Shown: positions 1-12,789 of the stretch, one piece after another | How positions within the stretch are numbered: position 1 is the stretch's first letter | Layout of the letters: each line of letters begins with the position of its first letter | NCBI GenBank assembly: GCA_900708905.1 | Contig: CAADRB010000001.1 | Coordinates: 2,397,831 to 2,461,830 of the forward strand | DNA length: 64,000 bases | Source: Hymenolepis diminuta | Lineage: Eukaryota > Platyhelminthes > Cestoda > Cyclophyllidea > Hymenolepididae | Direction: 5' to 3' | Made by a program: the position numbers and the translations under genes | The notes under the pieces: model-generated | Database searches by the model: none | What the model was told of the DNA's origin: nothing | Seen by the model: only the letters and a program-made list of their open reading frames with translations

Positions 1-2370
1 CAAAATAGTAAAATAAATAATTGAATAAGAACACTAGTACTGAGCATTCATAGAGGAAATTAAGGGGTGGAGATAAGTAGGCGTACGAAGGGAGGGAAAT
101 AGGTGAATTTGAATAAACGTGTTTTTGCGAGGTTGTGTGAAAGAGATGCTGAGAAGGATTATCTGGTTTTGGGTCTTTTGTAAGCCACTCTGTGGTAAAT
201 AAAATGAGTCATCATATGCATATTGCAAAAAAATTTCCACAAGAATCTTATAGCTTCCAGTTGATGGTTCACTGTGGTCCCTTTTAACATATCTTTATTT
301 ATTTATTTTGTGAATTATTTAACTGATTGAAGATCTTCCATCAAACTTTTACATTGAGAATATTTGTTGAGGACACTATACTCATTGAATTAGTACTACA
401 CTGAACTTAACTATCAGCCGATTCATTTGTTTATTTTCCACAGCAAGATAAAAACATTGTTGGAGGATATTTGAACAATGTGAATTAAGAAAGTAGAAAT
501 TACGGTCAGAGCATCAAGAGAGTCTTTGGACTTGGGTCGCACGCTTTAACCTCTGAGTATAGTCCGCTAACTCATATTCTAATGTTCCAAAGTCGAAATG
601 TTAGGTTTCATCCCCTATTTCCTAGATGGATCAAAATTTGCGGAGTTCAGGGCATTTTTGACCAATTTAATATTTGGGACAGTTAGTCAACCACTTTAAT
701 TACATTTTTTCTTCTATTAACCTATATTTCACCAGAATGATAAAGGTTGATAATGATTTCATCATAGCAGGGCTCACTAAAATTTACCCAGGATGCAATC
801 CAGTAATAGATTAACAATCAACGGATAGTAAGATTACGGTTCATTTATAAGGTGAACTTAGGATGACCGGTTAGCCAATTCAACTCTGTGTGGTATTTCT
901 TATCTTCCTTCCTGTGTTCGAATAAGAGTGTCGTCTCAGTTTCAATAATTTGATAAAAACAATTGTGTACTCATCAGGATTTGGGAAGTAAATTAGCTAC
1001 CAAACCAAATTTATCCTTAAGGATCTGCTTAAAAGTCTACAAGCTTCCTAGGAATAACAAGATATAATGGCCTTTCCCAACTGAGAAGACTACGAGTTAA
1101 GTAAGTCCATGTGTATGTTGGACAAATGAAAAGCGATGAGAGGATAAAACAGGAAGAAATAGAGAGAGGAACTGGGAGTGAAAGCAAGACGTCAATACTG
1201 ATCGAGGACAATCAGCGTTATGAGGAACAAGATAAAAAAATACTTCTATTAGGGCTGTCTTGTGTTGTCTTGTGTGTTTCAGTGAATTTTAGGATATGCA
1301 AACCGATGAGTAGGTACTACAGAAGAATGCAGGTTAAAAGCGAAAAGTTGAATCTTCTTAAACCTACCCAGGAAAGAACTTGAAACTTCGAAACACTTCT
1401 TTGATGATGAATTTTATGGAAAATTATGATAGCTTATTCGGTTATAATCAGGTCAATTTCGACAAAGTTTTCTAAAATAACTTTGAATGATATTAGCTAT
1501 TTCTATTATTTTTGAAATCTAGATCAAAACATTTTCTAAGCCACATTAAATCTCTTGCTGATAGAAACGAGTGACATCTAATAATTCAATGAGCGCCTCA
1601 TTACTTCAAACAACAATCAGTAATATGCAATAAATTATTAGAGAATGATAAATAAAGAAGTGCGTTATTTGAAAACCCTTGTATTGTGAAGTTCACAACG
1701 CTAAAAAGGCTGATTGAAGCACGTGCGCTAGAACAGTCTGGAAAGTGCGGTATTTAACCGGTCGCTTAGAGAACAAGCGCGGACGTGTGGGCGGAGACCT
1801 CCTTAGCCAACCAGCAATCAAGATCCCTGCAGCCTAGCGTGGTTTTGTTTTTAATGACTAAATTTTTGACAACAACACACACAAAGAAGTGAGTAACAAA
1901 TCCTCTCTACTCTGCATCTTTCTTGTTCTTGCTATCTTGGGCATAGCCTAGTTAATTTGGGAGTAAACTGATAACAGAGGACTCTGCTAGAGGATATTTG
2001 GACTGCTTAGGTGGATTACTTAGGTACAGCAAAAAGATTTATTGGTGTAGCATCTGCTACAGCATTTCTATTTTATAACAACCTTTTTAAATCCATTTCA
2101 GCAAAACCTAAAATAATGCTAAATGAAACCTCACAACTTCTAGAATGCCAGTGAACACAGTAACGGATAATTTCGCAATCATCATCTGCGCGCTTTTCAT
2201 TTAGAAGTATCTACCGTCAAAAAATTGTAATATAAGGTTAGAATAAGGGAATAAAGTAATACGAAAATTATTTAAAAATTTAGATTTCTAAAAAATGTCG
2301 GATTTTAACAATACAATCTGAATTATTTAAAAGAAAAAACAAAATGTGAGAGTAACTGAGATCGATTTAC
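1..2370. other. Non-coding AT-rich stretch
   Basis: No ORF longer than 90 codons and no recognisable protein motif on either strand. The stretch contains a segment near 1080-1180 that recurs near 36.84-36.93 kb (listed separately) and a short GC-richer patch at about 1715-1850. Otherwise I see nothing in it. Confidence 0.6.
1080..1180 (+). repeat. Dispersed repeat family C, copy 1
   Basis: This segment aligns by eye with 36835-36930 in the same orientation. Both have gagaagac, then a ggacaaatga or tgtcaaatga box, then an 'agatgagagg'-type box (gcgatgagagg here) and a purine-rich run of aggaag units. Similarity is imperfect, so these are old copies. No coding content is evident, and the class of element is unknown. 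Confidence 0.4.
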
Positions 2371-2384
2371 AAAGAGGTAAAGGA

Positions 2385-2640
2385 AGGGATGAAAAATAGT
2401 CTGAGAGCAACTTCAGGGTAGCTAAGAGTCTTACTTCATTTGACTTTTGGATTCAGACTGCGCAATATTTACTAAATGAGTAGTTTGTATTTCAAAATTC
2501 AAATTTAATGGTCCATTTCCCCTTATTTCAGCAAATGCCTTTCTACTAGGTTCAGTTCTTATTGACCCTTTTTTAATCAGGAAGGGCCGGTCTTTGCACT
2601 TCAGTTCAATAAATAAATAAATCAATCATTCCTAATTTGA
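2385..2640 (+). repeat. Dispersed repeat family A, copy 1
   Basis: One of about eight degenerate copies of a roughly 300-bp repeat. The shared order is a purine-rich leader, the box gagagcaacttcagg, then tcttacttcattt, then a 'ttcaaaattcaaat'-type box, then a 'tcctctggatt...caaacg'-like box. Similar order and spacing occur at 16.8, 26.5, 44.5 and 57.7 kb (+) and inverted at 10.4 and 53.1 kb. There is no coding capacity, so it is probably a non-autonomous element such as a SINE or MITE. The class is not determined. Confidence 0.55.
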
Positions 2641-2689
2641 AAATTCTGGGTTCTTGAGTGAGTCTGAGATTCTAAGAGCGTGAAGGACG

Positions 2690-2835
2690 AATCCGGCTCC
2701 TACGTTTCCCTCCCATCTCCCCTGTCCCTCATCTCCCTCTTACCCTTTTAATTCCTCACCCTGATTTGTTCAATAAATTTTGGCATGCACAGCTCTTGTG
2801 GTCTACCTTTAGAACTGTCGTTTGCTGTTACCTCT
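2690..2835 (+). repeat. LTR-like fragment (third copy of the Gypsy-associated block)
   Basis: A pyrimidine-rich block beginning ctcctacgtttccc aligns with the middle and 3' part of the LTR-like block at 28.59-28.98 kb (ctcctacgcttccc there). It continues through a 'tgtggtctacc...aactgtcgtttgctgttacctctt' pattern that parallels the 'tgatgttctatt...aactgttgttagctctt' pattern of that block. The end seen in the other two copies (caaccgttag...caaca) is absent, so this is a truncated relic. Confidence 0.4.
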
Positions 2836-2839
2836 TTAT

Positions 2840-5800
2840 AATTTTTTCCACTTATTGCCATGATTTTCATATATTTATTCTATTAATACATCTTTTTTAC
2901 AAAAGGACTTCTACCGAATGATTTGCCAGCAGCATCGAGTGCCAGATAACCAGGGACTAGTTACAAGCACCAACCTCTTCCATCAATATCCATTCAAATA
3001 AAAGTGCTTTTTTTTCTCATTCTTATGTTGAAAATAAGTGGAAAAAAGTGGATACAGTCATATAGAGGCGTTGGTTTTAATATTTATTATAAGTCTTTGA
3101 AGGAAAAGGATCGTTAACTTATTTAAATTCTTATATTTTATAAGATTATTATTATTGCCACATAAAGAATGTCATTACATTTAAGAAGAAATGTTTCTAT
3201 CAATGAGCTGACTGGCTATATGATTTATTCAGTCTAGTAATTCTTTAAGAAACATGGATTAAAGAGTACCCTTTGACAAAAGGACTTTCAAAATATTAAA
3301 CAATCGTTTATTTCTAAAATAGCAGTTTTAATCCGAATTGGCGAACCCGTCTGTATGAATTCTGTCAGTCCAACTTCTAATTTTCACGCCTACCAAGATT
3401 ATATCAGGGTCAAAAGTAACACGCTTAATTGTTGACATTCACTAATTATATTAAAATTTTTAATCCTACTCTGAGTTAGCAATAGAAGATTTTAGGTTCG
3501 AAGTATTGTATATAATTGTATAAAGTAATTTGAAAATCAATTTTTCCTTGAGTTTAAATAGAGATAGGTGGTGAATATTATGGTTTTTTAATCGGTGAAC
3601 TCCTACTTAACCCTCTCTAAGTGACAGTGATAGGATGGAAGACTGAAGCGTATTTACTTTAATACATTTGCTATTAATTGATTATTGATTTATGATTTCA
3701 TGAGTCAAGAATGATTGATTGTCACTGTTACGCCTGTAGTTTAGGAAGCGTGGTTTAAATGGATCTTTATCAAGGCACATTATATAAGTAAGTCAAGTAA
3801 ATAAGAAAGGGATATAAATTCTATAAGATGAATGAAGGATGGAAATAAGAAGTAAGTGGTATAAAGATTACAAATGGTTAGAGGAGATGGTCATTTGCCT
3901 CATGTCTTTCTACCTTCTCCAAGAGGAACAGCGACAGCAAGCCCAGTGTATAACCGGTTCCAACTAATGGCCATACTGACCTCCTATATTTAGGCCTCCC
4001 AATTTGTGGATTCTGTGTGTGAGTGTATGCGCTTAACTTCGGTCCAGCAAGGTCGCGACCCTGCTTCTAAAGCGCTTGTGACTTATAACATTTTGTTGTT
4101 GATCGGATTTGTTTCACTACTCCTTGATGATCTCTTATTAATCGACCTTGTGCAGATCACGATGCAGCTAAGGTTTTTATCGCCACTCATATATCTTAAT
4201 ATCTACCAAAGTCCTAGAGAGACCCAAATCGTCATGTATATTTTAAATTTTTACTCGTCTTACACAAACTAGACTTTTACAATGTTTTAAACTCTTCCAA
4301 CCTCCTTGGACAAATGCACATTTGTAAGCTTTCCCGGATGAAATTTCTACTGGACCTTCAACTTTATCGGTTCCGGCGGATGGACAGCTTTATCACAAGC
4401 TCTTATCTTGAGCTCTTTGCAGGTTGACTCCTACAACCAGGTATTCCCGTCAGTTCCACTATCTGCTATATCCGCAGTAAGTTTCTACAAACGGCTTCCC
4501 TTACTATGCCAATTATCATTGAAACACCTCTGCGCAAACTATTTTTAGCTTTTCCCTCTCAGTAGCTTTAAGTTAAGTGATCCTAAACTTCACTTGATAA
4601 AATCAATGATCTCCACAAACCTATATCATCTGATGAGTAGGAACTGCACATGACCATCGAGGTGCAATTAGATACTTAGATATTAGCGGATAAATATTTT
4701 TAGAATCTATTTTAGAACATATCTCTAGTCATTTCTTTAGCGGAATTTATCAACCGACACAGTAAATCTTTTGAATACCATAGGAAATGAAAGATTTTAC
4801 ACCAATGATCTCAAACTAAATAGGAAACATTTGTTCCTTATAATAATGATGCTGCCCAATGAATGATTTAGTTTCCTGTCAAATAGAAAGTCTTAATACT
4901 ACCTGTGTTACACAAAGTTTTTTGATAGTTATTTCACTGCTTCACAATCTGAAATTCAAATTTCAGGATTTTTTTAGAATTACTGAGCTAGATCTTGACA
5001 ACGAAGTACAGCTTTTTAACCAGTCAGTTAAGTAGGATGGTTGGTCTCACTAGTGTAATTCATTTTTCCTTTAAAAGGCAGAGAAAGTGTTGTAGGACGA
5101 TATCGCTCACTATATTCGAGTAGATAGATCGTTGACCCGAAGGTGGCAGTAGCCACATAACAGTGATACTACAAATTAGTTTCATAGATTTTTATAGTAA
5201 CTTTAAAGTGAGTAGTAATTAATATCTTGTAAACCAAGAAAAATTTACAAATTCGCATAAGATTACAAGTGTAACGATCAGAGACCAAATTTTCACAAGC
5301 AAAATATTTGAAAATGATTTTCGATAGAGTAATGCCGGCTACCAAAGCAAAATGTTTATAATTTACATGATTTTAACGTACACTTGCATTCTTACAGCCG
5401 GGTAGGGCAAATAGGTGAGACTAGCAAGAACATTTTAAACTTAATAGTATTCGTACTCTCTATTAAGATGAATACAAACGCTTTCTTTTAGTTATTTAAT
5501 AATCATCTTGACAGCATTCTGAAGCGGTAATGCACTTTAAAGAAATAGCGTGATATGTGTAAAAGTAAAATGAAATACTGACTCGATTGTTTAACATAAA
5601 GTGCCCCGCATTTCGATATAAAATTAGAATAACAAGATAAATGTGAGGCAGAGTATTTTCGATCTACTTAAAAACATTTATTTGTGGAATGCAAGTTAAT
5701 TATACGTAACAACTAATGACCAGATGTGGTATTTAAATTAAATTTTGACAACCCCTCTCAAAATAGATCTCCCATTATGAATTATATTAGTTCCAAAATA

Positions 5801-8540
5801 AGAAATTTTACTTTAAGTTTAACTTTTGAACATGCGACTCGTGGGAATTTACACGCTTCTTCCCGTTATATACGGCGTAAGCATTTTTATCTCCAATCAT
5901 TCAAATAAATCAGAGAAAAACAATTTTATTACTTGGTAATTTAATAATTCGATGAAATTGTCCCCTCAGAATCACAAGCAGGAAATACAAGTTGATATTC
6001 ATAAATGGCAAATACATAATAAAACGTAAAAAATAATATATTATTTTAAAAAAATATGTAACCTTCATGGAAGTGATTGATTTGACATGATTGCAAGTTT
6101 CGGCCTGAAATAAGACATGAAGATCACCAGTTGAAGAAATACAAGAAAGCAAGCGAAATACTTTGTAAATATAATGGTTAAATGTGAAAAGAAAGAAAAG
6201 ACTGTAAATGCCATCTAAAAGCTACTCAGAGTGACTCACAAAGGAAACAAAACCCGACAGTCACTACTTACAAACGCAATTTAGACGCGTAATTCAGCTC
6301 TCCTTTCTGTAATTCTCCCTCTCTTTCCTCTCTCCTTCTACAATCGTCAAAGACGTCCCTAGTCCATCTCAATCCTCGTCCTTCTGATTTGGAAAAGGCT
6401 GTTGCCTCCGGTTGGAACTTAAGAAAATTTAACCATAAAGGGCATATCCCAGTCAAAAAAGAAGTAGTTTTACTGGGATTAGCATAACTTTGAGTCCACT
6501 ACCAGCAAATCATTATAGGTAGTATTTAGCAAATAATATAACTAGGAACAAGTTAGTATGATCAATATAATTAATATAGATAAATGACGTGATTTATATA
6601 AAGGTTATTGGACTACTACTTACTATGCGAGTAAATGTGTACAAAATAATATAACTTACTCAAATATATAATAATCATTACTTTGGCTAATGAGAATTTA
6701 TGTATAATGTAAATTTTTTACAGCTAAGTAAACAGTACCTCAAGGAAATTAAAAAATATCCATATGTCCATGTTGGAAACATTGACGGCTGAACCAATGC
6801 TCGAATTTACGTATCCAGTGTGCATCAGAACAAAATTCTATAAATCATCTTTGACCAGCAGTGAAAATGTGTTATCGTTCGAGAAAATATTCCCACCTAA
6901 TGGTAGTTCTGAGTAACCTGTTCTCCATTTTACTCTCAGTGTCCAGTTGGGATTCCCGTTCTGACATGTACACAATTACCTTCCCCATTTTCCATATTCT
7001 TAATAGAACTGTCAACATTCTGTAGAAGTGTTTTTCTCTGCAAAAGGAGGTTGGATTTCCTTAAGTAGGAAAATAATTTCCAATCAAGCAAAATATTGTT
7101 GTTAGATTTAGGTTTAAAATTTTGATCTAATATTTATCCATTCAACAGAAACTTCAATTGGTTGATTCTACAAAATGAGGAGTATATATATATATAATCA
7201 AGTAATCGAAACATTATTCTAAAAGAAGTTTCTATCACGCATAATCTTTTGCAATCTAGAACTTATAATTCACTTTCACCATTATTGATTAATTATTTAC
7301 AATACTAACGCGCAACACTCGAGATTTGCATTTAAAGGTCCTTGAGAGGACAGGTCTGAACCAAATCACACCTTGGTATGTTGTACCAATTATATCCTTT
7401 TAGACAGATAAACGACGTACTCCTGATGATACGGTTAAGTCAATGATACTCAAGTAACTTTGTTACAACTGCAGTCTATGATGTGGTCAGACACCAAAGG
7501 TCCTAATTACAGAAAGGTTACTGACATCTGGTTGCTGTGAAAACGAAATGTTCCAAATCGAAAATAATACTATTAATGTGAGAGCTTATCTAGGAAAAGA
7601 AATGAATTTAATTGCCATGCATTGAGCACATCATTAAGGTGATTTCCAGTTAAATTGTAATATTTAAAACCGATTATCGGTATAATCAGATAATAAAAAA
7701 ATGTATAATTAAATTCATTTTATTATTTTATTCACAATTCTTTTGATCACACAATTGCGTCATCAAAACTGCTCATTTCATGGCATATAAAATCAAAGAA
7801 GGATTAACATTCAGACATAAAAGCTTTAGAAACATGGTGATGGCATTAGATAAATGAGAAAGCTAGCTTTGACAAAAGGCTTGAGGCCATAAAACACTTT
7901 ATAATTTTGTTAATAAACTGGGGATTTAATTTTATTAATTAATTTATAAAAATAATTTGAAAATAAAATTTTTCTAAATATTAAGTTATTTTCTATTAAG
8001 AATACGTGAACCATCAGATGACCTTTTAAACTAAAAGATTCTTATCTTAATTTAAAATGGAGAAATTTAATTTAAGCATCCTTGTCACATAATAACGGAA
8101 ATTTCGGAATCATTTCCATCTCCCTTTCAAATAAATACGGTTTTCTAAACATCTATTTAGATATCCAGCTAAAATATCATTAAATTCACAACATAAGATA
8201 TATATAAGAATTTTTGAATAAAATTTTACTGAATTTGGTGTAAGAAACTTTTCCATCTTTTAAGGTGTGGATTTGAAAGCACACCATTTTAATAGAAGGC
8301 AAGAAATTAGGGAAATTAATTATAAATTTCAAAGCTTAAATGAGTCAGAAGTTCATAATTCTACCTCTTTAACACCAGTGAGGAGATTGATGCTTCAGAA
8401 TAATTCGGACCAAATTATGCCAAAAAATATATTTTTTTAGAATTTTCAATTGTATTTTATCATTATTACTCCTATTATTCATGATTTACGCGAATTAAAA
8501 TAAATGTCGTTTTACCCAACTTAAAATGGCTTTTGAAAAA
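2840..8540. other. Non-coding AT-rich stretch
   Basis: Only ORFs of 60-88 codons without motifs are present. A weak fragment of repeat family A is visible near 5030-5090 (gatggttggtctcactagt matches gatggtcggtcttgctagt at 44.65 kb), and a (TA)7 tract is at 7183-7196. I see nothing else. Confidence 0.55.
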
Positions 8541-8651
8541 TTTAATAAAGAGAATGCAAAGGTAACAAATTTATCAATAGAGAATAAATTACAAAATAAA
8601 ATACCCAAAATGACAAGAAAATGCAATATGGCTAGAAAAGAAGAAAGATCT

Positions 8652-9677
8652 TCATTGTTTTTGTAAGCAGGCAAAACAAACTTTTAAAGGCGCAGTGAGC
8701 ATTCGCCAAACAGTCCGTCGAAACCTTGGCCAACAAATAAGATAGATAAAACAATTTATTGTTGAGTTGAGTAGGGTCCCTGTATAAGCCACCACAGAGG
8801 TTATTCGTTGCCATAGATAAACCTGACAATCACCAATTCCCATTGCTTGAAGAACTCGAAGGATTCCATTTGGGAGAAAGGGAATTGAGAGAATGGTAAA
8901 CAAAACCAGAACCGTAAAGAGAGTTCGATGAATTCTGGCCTCAAACGGTCGATAATTTGGCTTTCCTTTGAAATGCATTGAATTAAGAGAACAGCGCCAC
9001 CGTTGTACTCTTTGAATTTCTATAAATATTCGAACACTGAAGAAGGACAACAAGATCTGTGGTAGAAATGTTAAAAATACGATGTCTATTAGAGCATCTA
9101 AACTGAATAGCTTGGCTGCCATTGAACACCATCCATAATAGTTGAAGATCAGTGTTAAGAATGTGGTTGTTCGCAATAATACGGAAAGAATTCCTATAAC
9201 GTAGACAAGTTGCATTACACGGTTAAAATTCCAAACAGATTTAAAGTAGATAGGATAACAGAGTAGTAAGACCCTTTCAAGCGCTATGATTGTAATGGTC
9301 CAGTTTCGAAAGATTTGAATAACATTCGCCAAAGTATAGAAGCAGTCTCGAGCGATGGTACTCACTACATCCTTTCGAGTTAGTCCAATCAAAATGGTCG
9401 GACAGCCAAGAAAAGTGAGGTAGAGGATATCGGTAATGGAATTGAGAATCAGCAATCGTCTAGTGGTTTTTAGAGTGATATGATATTGTGAAAATACAAG
9501 AATGCATAGGACATTACTTAAAATGCCGACAAGTACTATACTTCCACCAAGCAGACTGACGGCAACATGAAGGAGATTGAAGACAAAAGCGTCAAGATGC
9601 TGTTTGGGGTCCCAGGGAAGGGTGACATTAACTTGGCACTCTGAGGGAGGTCTGAGCAATCCACAGTCTAGTAACAT
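8652..9677 (-). CDS. Intronless class A (rhodopsin-like) GPCR, probably neuropeptide/FMRFamide-receptor type
   Basis: A complete 341-codon ORF, a typical length for a peptide GPCR. Seven hydrophobic segments are visible: TM1 about 38-63 with GILSN (N55 as N1.50), TM2 74-98 (D83 as D2.50), TM3 112-138, TM4 153-177, TM5 195-218 (P206 as P5.50), TM6 250-274, TM7 289-314. TM3 ends ERVLLLCYP in place of DRYxxxCxP. C112 and C184 could form the usual TM3-ECL2 disulfide. TM7 has NSTINCFIY, so the NPxxY proline is Cys, and it is followed by a helix-8 motif CWPRFRRTVWRML. The CWxP tryptophan position is Ser264. N17 (NVT) is a predicted glycosylation site on the extracellular N-terminus. Lack of introns suggests a retrocopy or a lineage-specific single-exon receptor. 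It should act at the plasma membrane through a G protein. The ligand is unknown, and the peptide-receptor call rests on the NSxxNxxIY tail pattern. A minus-strand attaaa at 8541-8546 is a possible poly(A) signal. Confidence 0.88.
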   Translation of the reverse strand: MLLDCGLLRPPSECQVNVTLPWDPKQHLDAFVFNLLHVAVSLLGGSIVLVGILSNVLCILVFSQYHITLKTTRRLLILNSITDILYLTFLGCPTILIGLTRKDVVSTIARDCFYTLANVIQIFRNWTITIIALERVLLLCYPIYFKSVWNFNRVMQLVYVIGILSVLLRTTTFLTLIFNYYGWCSMAAKLFSLDALIDIVFLTFLPQILLSFFSVRIFIEIQRVQRWRCSLNSMHFKGKPNYRPFEARIHRTLFTVLVLFTILSIPFLPNGILRVLQAMGIGDCQVYLWQRITSVVAYTGTLLNSTINCFIYLICWPRFRRTVWRMLTAPLKVCFACLQKQ

Positions 9678-9686
9678 GAAAAATTT

Positions 9687-9700
9687 CTGCGGAAAGAATG
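9687..9700 (-). promoter_or_regulatory. Strong 3' splice-acceptor-like site just upstream of the GPCR start
   Basis: On the minus strand, cattctttccgcag ends 9 nt before the ATG at 9677. A pyrimidine tract plus cAG this close to the start codon would suit either a 5'-UTR intron or a spliced-leader trans-splicing acceptor, which flatworms and nematodes use. It also supports the chosen start, as no upstream in-frame extension is needed. Its use is inferred. Confidence 0.35.
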
Positions 9701-10379
9701 AAGGCCTGGTAATGAGATAGGGGATTTCCGTAGCCCATGGTCACGTTGGCCAATCAGAATTCGTCCTAATAATTAATCACGCTTCCTCAATCTGATTTAC
9801 AGGGTAAGCCAGGAAATTATTTAGTAGGGAAATCTTACACAAACTCTTATATTTATAGATGTCTGAGAGTGATATCAGATAATCGCAAAGCCCTTAATTT
9901 TAATTGAATAATGCAAGCGATTCTTATTGATTGTTCAGAAAAGACACAGAAATACATCGTAAACCCAGAATCTTCACATGTCTTTACAACAAGTATTGGC
10001 CAAAGGCAATAGATTTGACAAGAGAAATTAATATTTAAAGCATTAATAATAAACGTTAACAAATTTTTCGCACGAAAGAAATTTGTATATTGAATTAGCA
10101 GTCTATTTCATTTAGAAGTTAATTGCACGGGATGAAGTTGAAGTAAGGTATAAAGTTAGAATATTTAAATTTTGAATTCAAGAAAATTTCCTCACTTATT
10201 TAACAGGCATGGATCATTACGTCATGGTCTCGTGATCTTTACACTCAATTTTTCGAATTTGACTCTAATTTCCAGAGTAAGTTTATGTAATATTTTTGGG
10301 TATTTTAAATGCTGAATGCAGTATTTAATTTTTATAACCGAAAAACAAAAATAAATGTTGTATCAAAGTAATCTCATCT

Positions 10380-10610
10380 CTGCTATGTTAAGAATGTAAG
10401 CTGCTCCAAATCGTGCAAGATAATTTTGCCCTCTCAACCACTGGAAGAGAAATGGAATGAAATGATAAGACCGACCGCTGTATTTAAAGAACTAGTCAAT
10501 AAGCATTGGTCATTGTGGTCATCGTTACGATCCAGGAGATGAATCGCGAAGTTTGAATTTTGGAACGTGATCTACCTATTTACATTTCGGACAGGGGGAA
10601 TTTAGTATTC
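10380..10610 (-). repeat. Dispersed repeat family A, inverted copy
   Basis: The reverse complement matches the middle of family A copies: gaccgacc (rc of ggtcggtc), tcaataagcatt (compare aatgcttattga at 57.89 kb), and tttgaattttggaacgtga, which parallels the inverse of 'ttaacattccaaaattcaaa' at 57.8 kb. Similarity is partial, so it is an old copy. Confidence 0.5.
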
Positions 10611-12789
10611 GTTAGACTTTCTGTTAACTGATTTCAGCTGCTCCTCACAACTGAAAATATAAATTTTTTGCTTTACTTTGGGCAATGCTAATGCAAATAA
10701 ATGAGTAGTTGATATGAGAACGTGTTAGATAACAGAATCTAATGAAAAAATGAATGAACAGTGCTCTCTTCATAAGTGTATGTATGCAGATTCTCGTCAT
10801 TTCGATTGTCATGTAATATTACAATTTCCTCCTAATAGAGAGAGTGAAGAAAGGAAGAAGACGTTAACATAGATGGAAATCGAGTCGTGACACACTCATG
10901 TATAAAGACAATCACATGACTGGTAAAATAACCCACTCGAGTTCAAGTCCCGACATTCTGAAAGTATTGATCAGTTGACTATGTTGAACTTTGTTCCTCC
11001 TACTAGATAAGACTATCTTAATGTACTGTATCTATGCATAACTGAATAAGAGCTTATTATTAATGAAAGTAGCATTATAAATTCTACAACGGCAAAAGTA
11101 GCTCATATTTAAAGGTAAAAATCAGCTGATTTTATATGGAAAGAGAGATGCTTTGCTTCATATTTTATAAAAGGCTTAGAAATTCAATCATTGTATTAGG
11201 AAATGCTGTTAAGTGAATGAAAGTTGAGCTGGAAATTTTCCACTTAGAATGATATTTGAATATTTTATGCCCTGTGAAGTTAATTAAAAATAGATAATTC
11301 TTTGGTTATAGTGATTTAAATAAAATTGGCGTTGAATGAGAAAAGAACAGCGTAAAAACTTTGTCAGTGAGGTTCAAGTTTCATTAGGGGCACCGGCCGT
11401 TTACTTAATGATCCCTTCTGGAGCCTTTGTTCATTTCCCAACTGTAATTTGTATCTCTAGGCGATTAATATACGACTTGCCTTAAGTAAAATTCCCTGCA
11501 TTATCTTCGTTCAAGTCACTCTCTTTGCTCATAATCCTATCCATAAGGTTCTGTAAAAAAGCAATCGCACTAAGTTAGCTTGTCAACTGGAAAAAAGGGT
11601 TTGTAATAAATTCAAAATCCTTCCGAGTAAACGTTCTGCAGGACAAATTAGGCAGCGAAGAAACATTTTTAGAGACTAATATTCTGCCTCCTACATTTGA
11701 ACAGTACTAGATATAGAGGTTAGTCAGTCACGTCACAGTTTAGTGAAAATATTCCTCACCACGTGTACATTATATTCTCATCAATCTGAATATTATTTTC
11801 CTATGTTCTGACTTGAGTAAATATTTCAGACCTATCCTCCAACCTTATGCCTTTTTCAGTCTTTCAAAATTTTAAAGATTGAATTGATTCTATAAATTGA
11901 AACTAAGTGAGGTGCCTTTTAGGTATACTTTTTATAAAACAGATCTCATTCTCAGATTAAAAGATACAAATAAATCGAGTTAAGTGCTTTTTCAAAGAAT
12001 TGTCTAAGATGTACTTTTATCTTACCAAAAGTGCAGATTTGCAATATGTAAAGATCTATTATAGCAGCGTTTTAAATCAAATTTATTTGAGTTTTTGGAG
12101 TACTGCTCAGATATCTCTTAGAAAAATCCCATTACAGTAATTGCTTTTTGCAATCCTTAAAATGTGGATATCTTATAGTAGAACATGCAGAATTTTGAGT
12201 TGTGAAATTTTGACTCGTAAGATAAAGTCAGAGATAGGATGCGACAAGAATTTTTCTCCTAATAAAACATATGAAAGATAGAAAAAGCGTTCATCAGGAT
12301 CTGATTGAAAGAAAATGGTGTACGTGTCTATTAAGCTGCCATTTACATGCGCTGGCTCTAATTTTCACTACTCATAAACTTTATTTCTAGTTTAATAAAA
12401 TTTTTGATAATTTCACTTAAGATTAGTGTTTTACTGATATTTTTGATAGTATTAAATCCGTAGAAGCGCTCAGACAATCGTAACCTAAACTAACGAGCTC
12501 AAATCAGTGGCATTTAGCTAGTTATATAATTTGAGATTTGCTACGATGTGCAAGCTGAATCTTGCAAATGAAGATACGTGATTTAGGGTCTTATATTCCC
12601 CGTCTATTCAATCAAACAAACTGTAAAATTAATGATCGACAGTTGGCGGAGTTATAAAATGAAAATCCACTACGAAAAATTATTCGGTTGACCATACTTG
12701 AGTGACAATGCCTTATAGAGCTTTAACTTTATATCTCTAAAATTAAAATATTATTTTTACGTAATTAATTCTGCAAATGTATAATATTG

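Noticed and set aside
1111..1383. 90-codon plus-strand ORF
   Set aside because: It lies in repeat family C sequence, has no motif, and overlaps an ORF on the opposite strand.
4631..4660. ctgatgag as a hammerhead ribozyme core (also near 61620)
   Set aside because: Neither place has the GAAA part of the core at the right distance or a closing stem.
8632..8829. 65-codon minus-strand ORF overlapping the GPCR
   Set aside because: It is an out-of-frame shadow of the receptor's 3' end and has no motif.
10940..10960. GTTCAAGTCC as a tRNA B box
   Set aside because: No A box at a suitable distance and no cloverleaf fold; at most a tRNA-derived repeat relic.
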